Virus record (IMG/VR): IMGVR_UViG_3300037346_000553
Coordinates: 1 to 20,944 of that record
DNA length: 20,944 nucleotides
Strand: one strand, 5' to 3'
Origin: a virus
Made by a program: the position numbers and the translations under genes. Positions 5,274 through 11,904 of the stretch are shown in pieces. How positions within the stretch are numbered: position 1 is the stretch's first letter; each line of letters opens with the position of its first letter. The notes under the pieces are model-generated. The model did no database searches, was not told the origin of the DNA, and saw only the letters and a list, made by a program, of their open reading frames with translations.

Positions 5274-6992
5274 ATGCAAGAGCAGATAACGCAAACTTTA
5301 GATAAAATATTAAAAGACAATCTTCTTGGATCCAATTTTCAATTTAGAACTGATCAAAGAGAAACGGTTGAAGCAATCTGTCAAGCTTATTTTCAAGATC
5401 CAAATGGCACTGTTGTAATTGATGCACCAACTGGTGCAGGTAAATCTATTATAGCAATAGCATCTAGTTTAGTTTTAATTGAACTTGGTAAAAAGGGTTA
5501 CATAATTACCAGTGATTTAAGTTTACAGGATCAATATGAATCAGATTTACATAGACTAAAACTACAGTGGGGTTCAATCAAAGGCGTTGATAATTATGAG
5601 TGCGCAGTAAATGGACTGCCATTCAGTTTAGGCGACTGTCGATTAAAAGGTATGAGCTATGAAAAGGCAAAAGAACTAAGCTGTTATTCTGATTGCGGTT
5701 ACTTAACTGCTAGGGATGTAGCTATCAACAGTAGAATCTCCTTACTTAATTATGCGTTTTGGTTGATCCAGAGAAATTATGTAGAAGATAAAAAAGCAGA
5801 AGAAGGTGGATCTCCTTTTCAAGAAAGAGATTTTGTATTTTTCGATGAGGCTCATAAAATTGATGAGATTGTACAAAATCACTTTAGTCCAAAAATCAGT
5901 AAATCTATTTTGGTTACAGTTAGGCTATTGGATAAATTTTTATTACGTTATGGATTTAGTAGACATCATATACCTAAAGATAAATTAGAAAAATTATTTT
6001 ATATTCTATCAACATCTTCTAATAAGACTGAATTGTTAATAGCAATGGAAGAATTAAAAAAATTCTTTGAAATCTATTTAACAATCAGCAAAGATGTAAA
6101 AGCTACTTCCAAAAAACGATATAGTGATTCATCAGTACCGAAAGATTGGCAATCTGCATTTGGTTCATTTGATAGGATTAAAGATATGCATTGTAAATTT
6201 GATGATTACATTGAAATCTTAAAGCAAGTAGGTGTTGACAAAATGGTACCAAACCAAACGGACGAAGAGGTAGAATTTACATGTATCGAAGAACAATGGT
6301 TAATCAAAAAACATTTACACGAAAGATCTGCATTTAAGGTTTTTATGAGTGCAACTATCGGTGACCCTGTTAGCTATATGAAAATCATGGGAATAGATAA
6401 TGCTAAATTTGTTAGACTATCAAATGATTTTAATTATGACAAATCTCCAATTATATTTGTAAATAAGTATAAATTATCCATGCGAGAAAAAACTGCAAAT
6501 TTACCTCATGTTGTTGAAATCATGGATAAGATTATTAGTAAACACAAAGGTCAGCGTGGAGTAATACATTGTGGTTCTTATGAGTTTATGAATTATATAA
6601 TGTCTAAAAGTAAGCATACATTTAGATTAATAAATTACGAAAATTCAAAAGAAAAGGCCAGTACATTAGAATTATTTAAAAAGAAAGAAGGTGCTGTTTT
6701 AGTTGGACCATCAATTTTGGAGGGGTTAGATTTAAAAGATGACATGAGCAGGTTTCAAATCTTTTTTAAAGTACCATATCCATCATTAGGTTCTCCTCAT
6801 ATTAAAGCAAAAATGAATCAAGTACCAGGTTGGTATGATTGGAAAACAACCGTTAGTTTTTTACAAGGCGTTGGTCGTTCGGTTAGAAGTAAAGATGATT
6901 GGGCTGTGACATATGTATTAGATGCTTGTTTTAAAAACTTACTTAATAAGATACCACCAAATGTCAAAGATCGTATTAAAACTTTAAGATAA
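5274..6992 (+). CDS. XPD/DinG-like superfamily 2 DNA helicase with probable Fe-S cluster
   Basis: This 572-residue protein has the ordered motifs of an SF2 helicase: Walker A APTGAGKS (51-58), DEAH (191-194), SAT in FMSATIGDP, a late VLVGPSILEGLDL segment and motif VI QGVGRSVR (531-538). Between Walker A and DEAH lie four cysteines, C110, C122, C137 and C141, the place and number of the 4Fe-4S ligands in XPD/DinG helicases. Such enzymes unwind DNA 5'-3' using ATP. The likely role is phage DNA replication, recombination or repair. ATG at 5274 is preceded by an A-rich leader. A terminator-like hairpin follows. The class is clear; the exact subfamily is not. Confidence 0.88.
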   Translation: MQEQITQTLDKILKDNLLGSNFQFRTDQRETVEAICQAYFQDPNGTVVIDAPTGAGKSIIAIASSLVLIELGKKGYIITSDLSLQDQYESDLHRLKLQWGSIKGVDNYECAVNGLPFSLGDCRLKGMSYEKAKELSCYSDCGYLTARDVAINSRISLLNYAFWLIQRNYVEDKKAEEGGSPFQERDFVFFDEAHKIDEIVQNHFSPKISKSILVTVRLLDKFLLRYGFSRHHIPKDKLEKLFYILSTSSNKTELLIAMEELKKFFEIYLTISKDVKATSKKRYSDSSVPKDWQSAFGSFDRIKDMHCKFDDYIEILKQVGVDKMVPNQTDEEVEFTCIEEQWLIKKHLHERSAFKVFMSATIGDPVSYMKIMGIDNAKFVRLSNDFNYDKSPIIFVNKYKLSMREKTANLPHVVEIMDKIISKHKGQRGVIHCGSYEFMNYIMSKSKHTFRLINYENSKEKASTLELFKKKEGAVLVGPSILEGLDLKDDMSRFQIFFKVPYPSLGSPHIKAKMNQVPGWYDWKTTVSFLQGVGRSVRSKDDWAVTYVLDACFKNLLNKIPPNVKDRIKTLR

Positions 6993-7006
6993 TATAAACG
7001 CAATAG

Positions 7007-7034
7007 AGTAAAACTGGCTTTTTACTATTTTTTA
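7007..7034 (+). terminator. Rho-independent terminator after the helicase gene
   Basis: AGTAAAA (7007-7013), loop CTGGCT, TTTTACT (7020-7026), then ATTTTTTAT. The 7-bp stem is AT-rich, but the T-tract and position in the 80-base gap between helicase and endolysin genes support termination. Confidence 0.55.
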
Positions 7035-7072
7035 TATCATATATTTTTTATAAATAATAAAAAAGTTAAACT

Positions 7073-7903
7073 ATGCTATTAAAAAATGGATCAAAAGGTC
7101 CTGAAGTAAAAAAAATTCAGGAAAAATTAGGAGTTGCTACAACTGGTAATTTTGGTCCAAACACAGAAGCTGCGGTTAAATCATGGCAAAAAGTAAATGG
7201 GTTAAATGACGACGGTATTGTTGGCCCTAATACTTTAGCTAAAATGGGAATAAGTACAGGTGCACCTGTTGCAGTTGCACCTAGTAAACCAATTCTACCA
7301 TCTATATTTAAACTTGATAAATTAAAAGGGCATATTCCTGATTCAGTTATTGCACAAATACCTGATACTGCTGCTAAATTCAATATCACAACTCCGTTAA
7401 GATTAGCTCATTTCTTAGCACAATGCGGACATGAATCTGGTGCATTTAAAGCTGTTAATGAAAACCTTAACTATTCAGCGGCTGGTCTTAAACAGATTTT
7501 CCCTAAATACTTTCCTGGAAATCTTAATGAATTATATGCTCGTAATCCTAGTAAAATTGCATCAAGAGTTTATGCTAATAGAATGGAAAATGGTAATGAA
7601 GCTTCTATGGACGGGTGGAAATTTAGAGGAAGAGGTTATATTCAATTAACTGGAAAATCAAACTATACTGCATTTGCTAAATTTATAGGAGAAGACACTA
7701 TTTCTAATCCTGATCTAGTTGCAACTAAATATCCTCTTGCTTCTGCTGCATTTTTCTTCGATTCAAATAAACTGTGGTCTATTTGTGATCGTGGTGCCGA
7801 TGATGCTACAGTAACTTCTGTAACAAAAAGAGTGAATGGTGGAACCATTGGTCTTGCTGATAGAATTAAACATTTTAGAGAATACTACAATTTATTAAAA
7901 TAA
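7073..7903 (+). CDS. Endolysin: peptidoglycan-binding domain plus GH19 (chitinase-like) lysozyme
   Basis: Residues 1-60 are a peptidoglycan-binding repeat of PG_binding_1 type (LLKNGSKGPEVKKIQEKLG, then GNFGPN, VGPNTLAKMG). A short linker leads to a GH19 catalytic domain (about 85-276) with LAHFLAQCGHESG, where E121 is the likely general acid, and GWKFRGRGYIQLTGK, the family's substrate-cleft signature. It should cleave the glycan backbone of peptidoglycan at the end of infection. There is no signal peptide, so it needs a holin or similar export, and a holin-like gene follows. The 276-residue length is normal for this architecture. The binding domain is N-terminal. Confidence 0.92.
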   Translation: MLLKNGSKGPEVKKIQEKLGVATTGNFGPNTEAAVKSWQKVNGLNDDGIVGPNTLAKMGISTGAPVAVAPSKPILPSIFKLDKLKGHIPDSVIAQIPDTAAKFNITTPLRLAHFLAQCGHESGAFKAVNENLNYSAAGLKQIFPKYFPGNLNELYARNPSKIASRVYANRMENGNEASMDGWKFRGRGYIQLTGKSNYTAFAKFIGEDTISNPDLVATKYPLASAAFFFDSNKLWSICDRGADDATVTSVTKRVNGGTIGLADRIKHFREYYNLLK

Positions 7904-7974
7904 TAGCACAAAACAATCTAGTAATACTACTATTGAAATGAAAGGCAAAACTTAGTATACTAATTAATGATTGT

Positions 7975-8304
7975 ATGATCCAAAAAAAAAAATCAAAAAT
8001 GGTTAAATTAGAAAATAAAAAAACACCATCATTTTTAGTAAAAATGTTTATGGATGATAATGACATTAATGAAAAATCAATTGTAGGATTTATTTCTTTC
8101 TTAATGATGGTAATTACACTTAGTGTAGATATTTATACTGGTTTAAGTGGAACAGAAATGCAAATTAATGAATTTATTTTTGATGGGTTTATGATATTAA
8201 CACTAGGCTCATTTGGAATCTCATCTGTTGATAAATATTTTTCTGGTAAATCAAATAAAAATAAATCATCTGAATCTAAACATGATGAAGAAATAGTAGA
8301 ATAA
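7975..8304 (+). CDS. Probable holin-like two-span membrane protein
   Basis: The 109-residue protein has a basic N-terminus, a first hydrophobic segment (SIVGFISFLMMVITLSVDIY), a short polar loop, a second segment (FDGFMILTLGSFGISSV) and a highly charged C-terminal tail (KSNKNKSSESKHDEE). Two spans, small size and position 70 bases behind the endolysin fit a holin that would permeabilise the inner membrane; this is inference from context. The start could be ATG 7975 or ATG 7999, which also has an A-rich leader. A promoter of the shared family begins just downstream. Confidence 0.6.
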   Translation: MIQKKKSKMVKLENKKTPSFLVKMFMDDNDINEKSIVGFISFLMMVITLSVDIYTGLSGTEMQINEFIFDGFMILTLGSFGISSVDKYFSGKSNKNKSSESKHDEEIVE

Positions 8305-8343
8305 TTAACTTTTTTTATATTTTGTAAAAAAGTTTCATAAAAA

Positions 8344-8375
8344 TTTTCAGTTCCCAATTATTTGTATTATATTTG
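8344..8375 (+). promoter_or_regulatory. Shared-family promoter, copy A
   Basis: TTTTCA at 8344-8349, 18 bases, then TATATTTG at 8368-8375, an exact match to the Bacteroidota -7 consensus TAnnTTTG. Copies B (9439-9470) and C (15624-15655) have the same elements with the same 18-base spacing and a nearly identical spacer (TCCCAATT). The ATG of the 3'-phosphatase lies 20 bases downstream. Confidence 0.75.
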
Positions 8376-8395
8376 TATTATACAATTATAAACAT

Positions 8396-8860
8396 ATGAA
8401 CAACGCGAAAATTTTTACTATTATCTTTGATCTTGACGGTACTTTGGCACTCATTGATAAACGCCGAAAATTGGCCGCCAAACCAGATGGAAAAATCCAT
8501 TGGGGAAAATTCTTTGATCCTCAAAACATACAACTTGACGAACCTAACATCCCTGTTATCGAAGCATTCAAAGCAATGAAAAATGCAGGTAATAGAGTAG
8601 GAATCTTTTCAGGTAGGGATTCAATTTCTCGTGCAGAAACTAAACAATGGTTAGCTGATAATGGTATAGAGCCTGCATTCTTACGTATGAGACCGCAAGG
8701 ATCTTTTACTAAGGATGACATCCTAAAGAAACAATGGTTGGACGAAGAATTGGAAATGGGAAATAAGATTTTATGTACATTTGATGACCGCGATAAAGTA
8801 GTTAAAATGTGGAGAGACAACGGTATAGTATGTTTCCAAGTAGCTGAAGGTTCGTTTTGA
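8396..8860 (+). CDS. Polynucleotide kinase-type 3'-phosphatase (HAD superfamily)
   Basis: A 154-residue HAD phosphatase: motif I FDLDGT with nucleophile D12 and acid D14, motif II FSGRD (71-75), and motif IV around D130/D131 in TFDDRDKVVKMW. The ending DDRDKVVKMWRDNGIVCFQV closely resembles the C-terminal phosphatase domain of T4 polynucleotide kinase ([20 protein letters not shown] from memory). It should remove 3'-phosphates from broken DNA or RNA so that ligase can act. In T4 this domain is fused behind a kinase; here it is a separate gene placed before the (damaged) kinase. It is driven by promoter copy A. Confidence 0.88.
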   Translation: MNNAKIFTIIFDLDGTLALIDKRRKLAAKPDGKIHWGKFFDPQNIQLDEPNIPVIEAFKAMKNAGNRVGIFSGRDSISRAETKQWLADNGIEPAFLRMRPQGSFTKDDILKKQWLDEELEMGNKILCTFDDRDKVVKMWRDNGIVCFQVAEGSF

Positions 8861-8882
8861 TTCTTATAAATTTCAACTAGCA

Positions 8883-9012
8883 ATGAAAACATGTAATAAA
8901 AACATGTACATTATTAACAATTACCGAAATTAAAGAATTAATAGAAACGAATAAAGTAGAATTAACTAAGAGATATCAAATTAAATATAATGAACAATAC
9001 AAAAACAAATGA
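8883..9012 (+). pseudogene. Small ORF broken by a 13-bp tandem duplication
   Basis: The ten bases AAAACATGTA occur at 8886-8895 and again at 8899-8908, 13 bases apart. As it stands, the ATG at 8883 gives only 16 codons. Removing one 13-bp unit joins that ATG to a 38-codon frame that reads MKTCTLLTITEIKELIETNK and continues, basic, to the TGA at 9010-9012, overlapping the kinase gene start in the usual phage manner. The restored peptide looks truly coding (charged helical pattern). Slipped-strand duplication is the simplest cause. Function unknown. Confidence 0.45.
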
Positions 9013-9055
9013 AGCCCTCGTTAAGGAACTCTTCCTTTTAAGAGGGCTTCCGTGA
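8990..9055 (+). pseudogene. Detached N-terminus of the kinase gene
   Basis: ATG at 8990 after an AT-rich leader opens 21 codons that end ELFLLRGLP and then a TGA at 9053-9055. LLRGLP is the strand leading into the P-loop of AAA_33/polynucleotide-kinase-like proteins (LLRGLPGSGKTT in the family). The matching GSGKTT begins at 9058 in another frame. The five bases TGACA (9053-9057) separate the two halves; without them the reading frame is continuous. Confidence 0.65.
9011..9050 (+). other. Strong nested stem-loop directly before the kinase frame break
   Basis: GAAGCCCTC (9011-9019) pairs perfectly with GAGGGCTTC (9042-9050). Within, AAGGAA (9023-9028) pairs with TTCCTT (9032-9037) around a CTC loop, and TT 9021-9022 can pair with AA 9040-9041. 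This gives about 17 bp with one small bulge. Its 3' end is the first base of the last sense codon before the TGA. No T-tract follows on the plus strand; on the minus strand a T-rich tail does follow. Confidence 0.75.
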
Positions 9056-9423
9056 CAGGATCTGGAAAAACAACACTTGCAAAATCAATTGGGGGTATTC
9101 ATATTGAAGCCGACCAATACTTTATGGAAGATGGTCAATATAAATTTGATGCTACGCAATTAAAGAACGCTCATAACTATTGTCAGATACAAACAGCAGC
9201 TTGGATGAAGACCGATGGGGCACAAGTTAATGTTGATAGAATTATTGTATCAAATACATTCACACAGGAATGGGAAATGGAAAAGTATTTTGAATTAGCA
9301 CAGAAATATGGTTATAAAGTTTATTCACTAATTGTAGAAAACCGGCATGGTGGTATTAATGAACACAATGTACCTACTGAAAAGATAGAACAAATGAAAA
9401 ACCGATTTGAAGTAAAACTTTAA
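9052..9423 (+). CDS. P-loop polynucleotide kinase-like protein, main part (N-terminus out of frame)
   Basis: The frame from GTG 9052 begins VTGSGKTTLAKS and continues HIEADQYFMEDGQYKFD, the AHNYC helix, IIVSNTFTQEWEMEKY, YSLIVENRHGGINEHNVP and a final RFEVKL. This is the P-loop kinase of the AAA_33 / NEDD4-binding-protein-2 type, related to the 5'-kinase half of polynucleotide kinases. It should phosphorylate 5'-OH ends and thus partner the 3'-phosphatase gene upstream. The first glycine of Walker A lies in the other frame (see 8990-9055), so initiation at GTG 9052 would give a P-loop lacking that glycine. It is either a mutated gene, a sequencing error, or a recoded gene. Confidence 0.75.
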   Translation: MTGSGKTTLAKSIGGIHIEADQYFMEDGQYKFDATQLKNAHNYCQIQTAAWMKTDGAQVNVDRIIVSNTFTQEWEMEKYFELAQKYGYKVYSLIVENRHGGINEHNVPTEKIEQMKNRFEVKL

Positions 9424-9438
9424 CAAAATTTAACATAG

Positions 9439-9470
9439 TTTTCAAATCCTAATTTTTTGTATTATATTTA
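9439..9470 (+). promoter_or_regulatory. Shared-family promoter, copy B
   Basis: TTTTCA at 9439-9444, 18 bases, then TATATTTA at 9463-9470. Spacer and downstream ATTATAATTAAAAC match copy C closely. The ATG of the 200-residue gene is 24 bases downstream. Confidence 0.7.
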
Positions 9471-9494
9471 TATTATAATTAAAACAAAGGCATA

Positions 9495-10097
9495 ATGATA
9501 AACAATTTAGAAATAATTAAACCATTACTTAACTTCGAAAAGAATGGTGACTTTTATATGTTATATGTTCTTAAACGTAAAAAGGATCAACTTGAAGGAG
9601 AACAAGATAATCACCAATCAGTAAGGACTATTAAAACATACTGCATTGAAAGTATTGACCACCTAGAAAGAAGATTAGATGAAATCATGCAACTTTGTGA
9701 AATGTTTAAAGCACGTGCTTATATCCATGTTCAAAAACAAAACCACCTTGACGTAAGCTTAAGTATGATGGTTACATTAGCGCAAAAGATCCAAGATGGA
9801 AATCATAACCAAAAAGGATTATTTGATTCTGTGGTTGGGCAAATCAAAACACAAGAGAAGAGATGGATAGTAGATATTGATACTAAAGACAGGGTTACAA
9901 TTGCAAGCATTATGTTAGCAATCTCCTTATGTAAACCCGAAGACAACGAAAAGATCATCACAATGATCCCAACTAAAAATGGTATTCATTTAATCACTAA
10001 GCGTTTTGATGTAATGGAATTCAAAAAGCAATATCCAGATATCGATATCCAAAAGAAAAATCCTACTCTTTTATATTTACCTAATACATTAAAATAA
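9495..10097 (+). CDS. Unknown phage protein with primase-like (AEP) motifs (200 aa)
   Basis: Not recognised with certainty. The C-terminal half has WIVDID (D127 and D129), then about 35 residues later PTKNGIHLITKRFD (H165, D172). The order DxD, GxH, D is that of the archaeo-eukaryotic primase/PrimPol fold (motifs I-III). The N-terminal half contains FKARAYIHVQKQNH and a hydrophobic helix. No zinc finger or helicase domain is attached, and the protein is short for a full primase, so a nucleic-acid enzyme of this fold is a hypothesis only. It is driven by promoter copy B and shares its control with the 3'-phosphatase and ligase. A PspC-like gene starts at its stop codon (TAATG). Confidence 0.7.
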   Translation: MINNLEIIKPLLNFEKNGDFYMLYVLKRKKDQLEGEQDNHQSVRTIKTYCIESIDHLERRLDEIMQLCEMFKARAYIHVQKQNHLDVSLSMMVTLAQKIQDGNHNQKGLFDSVVGQIKTQEKRWIVDIDTKDRVTIASIMLAISLCKPEDNEKIITMIPTKNGIHLITKRFDVMEFKKQYPDIDIQKKNPTLLYLPNTLK

Positions 10098-10270
10098 TGA
10101 ATAAAAATTTATACAGAGAAAACGGGTACATTGGTGGTGTGTGTGAAGGGTTAGGTAACTGGAGTGGAATACCTTCTATTTTATGGCGCATAGGATTTAT
10201 TTTAATATTCCCATATCCAATATGGGCTTATCTTATATTATGGTTTTTTATTAAACATAAAACTAACTAA
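10097..10270 (+). CDS. PspC-domain mini-protein (57 aa)
   Basis: ATG at 10097 overlaps the previous stop. The 57 residues match a PspC domain: LYRENGYIGGVCEGLGNW is the amphipathic GVCxGL motif, followed by IPSILWRIGFILIF and a membrane segment IWAYLILWFFI. PspC proteins sit in the inner membrane and in bacteria take part in phage-shock/envelope-stress signalling. Here it is a minimal domain alone. It is followed two bases later by the glucosaminidase gene. Confidence 0.75.
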   Translation: MNKNLYRENGYIGGVCEGLGNWSGIPSILWRIGFILIFPYPIWAYLILWFFIKHKTN

Positions 10271-10272
10271 TT

Positions 10273-10845
10273 ATGCTATATACTTATAATAAAGAAGATC
10301 TTAATTTTTATAGGTTAAGTACTTCAAGAATGTTAATTCTTTTAATTACTGTTGCTTCATTAATTTCATTTGCATCAGCCCTTGTTGGAAAATCTATCGG
10401 TAAAACCGAATCCACTATTGAATATAGTGAAATGGAAAGAATTATATTGATTAAAGAAACTGATGTTTTTTCTAAGGAAAAGGTAGTAACTATGTTAAAT
10501 GAACTCAACGTAAAGTATCCTCATATTGTACTTGCACAGTCAATGATTGAAACTGGTAAATGGAAGAGTAAAATTTTTATGGAAAACAATAATTTATTTG
10601 GTATGAAAGAGGCTAAGCAAAGAATTACAACTGCTGGCGGTACACAATATAATCATGCATATTACAACCACTGGAGAGAAAGTGTTTATGACTACGCGTT
10701 TTACCAATGTAGATATCTTCATAATATTAATTCTGAAAATGAATATTTTCAGTATTTAGGTGCAAGTTACGCAGAAGATCCTAACTACTTAAATACAATA
10801 AAAGCAATAATAGAAAAAGAGGGCCTTAAGGCCCTCTTTAATTAA
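10273..10845 (+). CDS. Membrane-anchored glucosaminidase (Bax/FlgJ-like)
   Basis: Residues about 19-37 form a membrane anchor (MLILLITVASLISFASALV). The rest is a glucosaminidase domain (PF01832 type): LAQSMIETGKWKSKIFMENN with the catalytic Glu93, NNLFGMK (106-112), then the YNHWRESVYDYAFYQ segment and LGASYAEDPNYLNTI typical of the Bax group. It should cleave peptidoglycan glycan strands from a membrane-bound position. In a phage it may aid wall opening at lysis in addition to the GH19 endolysin, or local wall remodelling. Its last codons lie within a 24-bp palindrome that also acts as a terminator. Confidence 0.85.
   Translation: MLYTYNKEDLNFYRLSTSRMLILLITVASLISFASALVGKSIGKTESTIEYSEMERIILIKETDVFSKEKVVTMLNELNVKYPHIVLAQSMIETGKWKSKIFMENNNLFGMKEAKQRITTAGGTQYNHAYYNHWRESVYDYAFYQCRYLHNINSENEYFQYLGASYAEDPNYLNTIKAIIEKEGLKALFN
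10816..10839. terminator. Bidirectional terminator between convergent genes
   Basis: A perfect 24-bp palindrome: AAAGAGGGCC, TTAA in the centre, GGCCCTCTTT. The arms are preceded by A and followed by T on both strands, the form of a rho-independent terminator working both ways. It lies inside the last codons of the glucosaminidase gene, just before the convergent stop codons that overlap by three to four bases. Confidence 0.8.
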
Positions 10846-11228
10846 AGTTCATGATAACCATCATTAGCCTGCTTTAGATAATTATAAGATTGTGAGATAT
10901 GATCTTGGATCCAACCTGGAATATCCTTTTCCATATTTCCAAGTTTTTCTTGTAAGTCTAATGCATCATCAATTAATGCAGCTAATAATTTTTGTGCCAT
11001 ACTAACTTCATGATCACTCTGTTCGGTTAAATTTGAAGTTTTCCAATGTGGGCTTTGGTGAGCACCTCTAGTTGGATGAACATTATTAAATCCTTGATAT
11101 TCAGGTGTATCGTATGCATTTGTATTCCCACCAGCCATTTCATCCCAAAATGATTTAAAGTCAGAAATAGTACCCTTATAGTGGCGTATTTTACTTAAGT
11201 CTTGTCTTTCTGTATTATGATTCATCAT
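10842..11228 (-). CDS. Hypothetical phage protein, minus strand (128 aa)
   Basis: A soluble protein. The C-terminal half (MAQKLLAALIDDALDLQEKL, then DIPGWIQDHISQSYNYLKQA) resembles a small helical module seen in many T4-like phages, where an acidic helix is followed by 'W(V/I)Q..I..A..Y(I/L)'. The N-terminal half is polar and Asn/His-rich. Its function is unknown to me; a virion- or prohead-associated role is possible. Its stop overlaps that of the plus-strand glucosaminidase gene. It is last in a minus-strand operon of three. Confidence 0.65.
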   Translation of the reverse strand: MMNHNTERQDLSKIRHYKGTISDFKSFWDEMAGGNTNAYDTPEYQGFNNVHPTRGAHQSPHWKTSNLTEQSDHEVSMAQKLLAALIDDALDLQEKLGNMEKDIPGWIQDHISQSYNYLKQANDGYHEL

Positions 11229-11236
11229 TTATAGTT

Positions 11237-11902
11237 TTATATTTTATCAAATTTATTTTTAAGATCATTAATTGCAGTTAAAACCTTTAATTTTTCAAGA
11301 TCAATTTTATCTAACTTAATCTTTAGTTCATATAATGTAATCCCATAATTATCTTCACGATCTTGTGCAGCGCGATATCTTTCAATATTTTGCTTTTCTC
11401 TACGTTTAAGGCGTTCTGCATGTGCAGCAGGATCATATTCATAATCTCTTGCTTCCATGATAGATTCAAAAGCAGCATTAATATATTTTGCCCCATGCTG
11501 GGCAACTAAAATATCTATAACAATTCCTTCTTTATCAAGTTCTTTAGGATCTCCTATACGATGTGTTCTTGACCACATATTTTGTAAGACCTGTATTGAC
11601 AATTTTTTTAAATCTTTATATTCTTTACGAATTGATACAGGATCTCTAGATTCTTCGATAGTTGCTAATTTGTCATAATAATTAGGATCTTCAAAGATAT
11701 GATCTTTTGCAATTTCATACGCAGCATCAGAATCGCTAGTATGTTCCATTTCGACCTTTTGGCCTTTTTTAAGGGCATCCCCAATATCTCCAACTGATAA
11801 CTTGTGTTTATTTGCTAAATCTTGCGCAGTCATCCCATCGGCCATACCGCCTTTGAAGTTTTCTTTTTCTAGAATGTATTCCTTAAATTTAAGTATTTCC
11901 AT
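11237..11902 (-). CDS. DUF5661-like protein with capsid-targeting-like N-terminus (221 aa)
   Basis: Residues about 20-80 (DLANKHKLSVGDIGDALKKG, then VEMEHTSDSDAAYEIAKDHI and EDPNYYDKL) match the pattern I know as DUF5661, a domain of unknown role common in virus genomes. The middle and C-terminal parts are charged and helical with a likely coiled coil (ELKIKLDKIDLEKLKVL). The N-terminus MEILKFKEYILEKENF resembles the capsid-targeting sequences of T4 internal proteins (Phe-x-(E/D)-(F/Y)-(I/V) with an (I/L)xE cleavage motif), which suggests packaging inside the prohead; this is inference. It lies two bases downstream of the minus-strand gene before it. Confidence 0.7.
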   Translation of the reverse strand: MEILKFKEYILEKENFKGGMADGMTAQDLANKHKLSVGDIGDALKKGQKVEMEHTSDSDAAYEIAKDHIFEDPNYYDKLATIEESRDPVSIRKEYKDLKKLSIQVLQNMWSRTHRIGDPKELDKEGIVIDILVAQHGAKYINAAFESIMEARDYEYDPAAHAERLKRREKQNIERYRAAQDREDNYGITLYELKIKLDKIDLEKLKVLTAINDLKNKFDKI

Positions 11903-11904
11903 AA

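Noticed and set aside
5221-5289. 22-codon frame before the helicase
   Set aside because: It overlaps the helicase start in another frame and has no leader or pattern typical of the other small genes.
9053-9055. Genome-wide reassignment of TGA, linked to the UCA-like loop of the tRNA-like element
   Set aside because: Several good genes end at TGA (8860, 13319, 18120), reading through TGA would not restore the kinase frame, and the loop lacks U33.
9046-9058. Classical -1 slippery heptamer or RF2-type +1 frameshift site
   Set aside because: GCTTCCGTGAC has no X-XXY-YYZ form, and a +1 shift does not lead into the GSGKTT frame; a -1 shift would insert Val-Thr and lose Walker A spacing.
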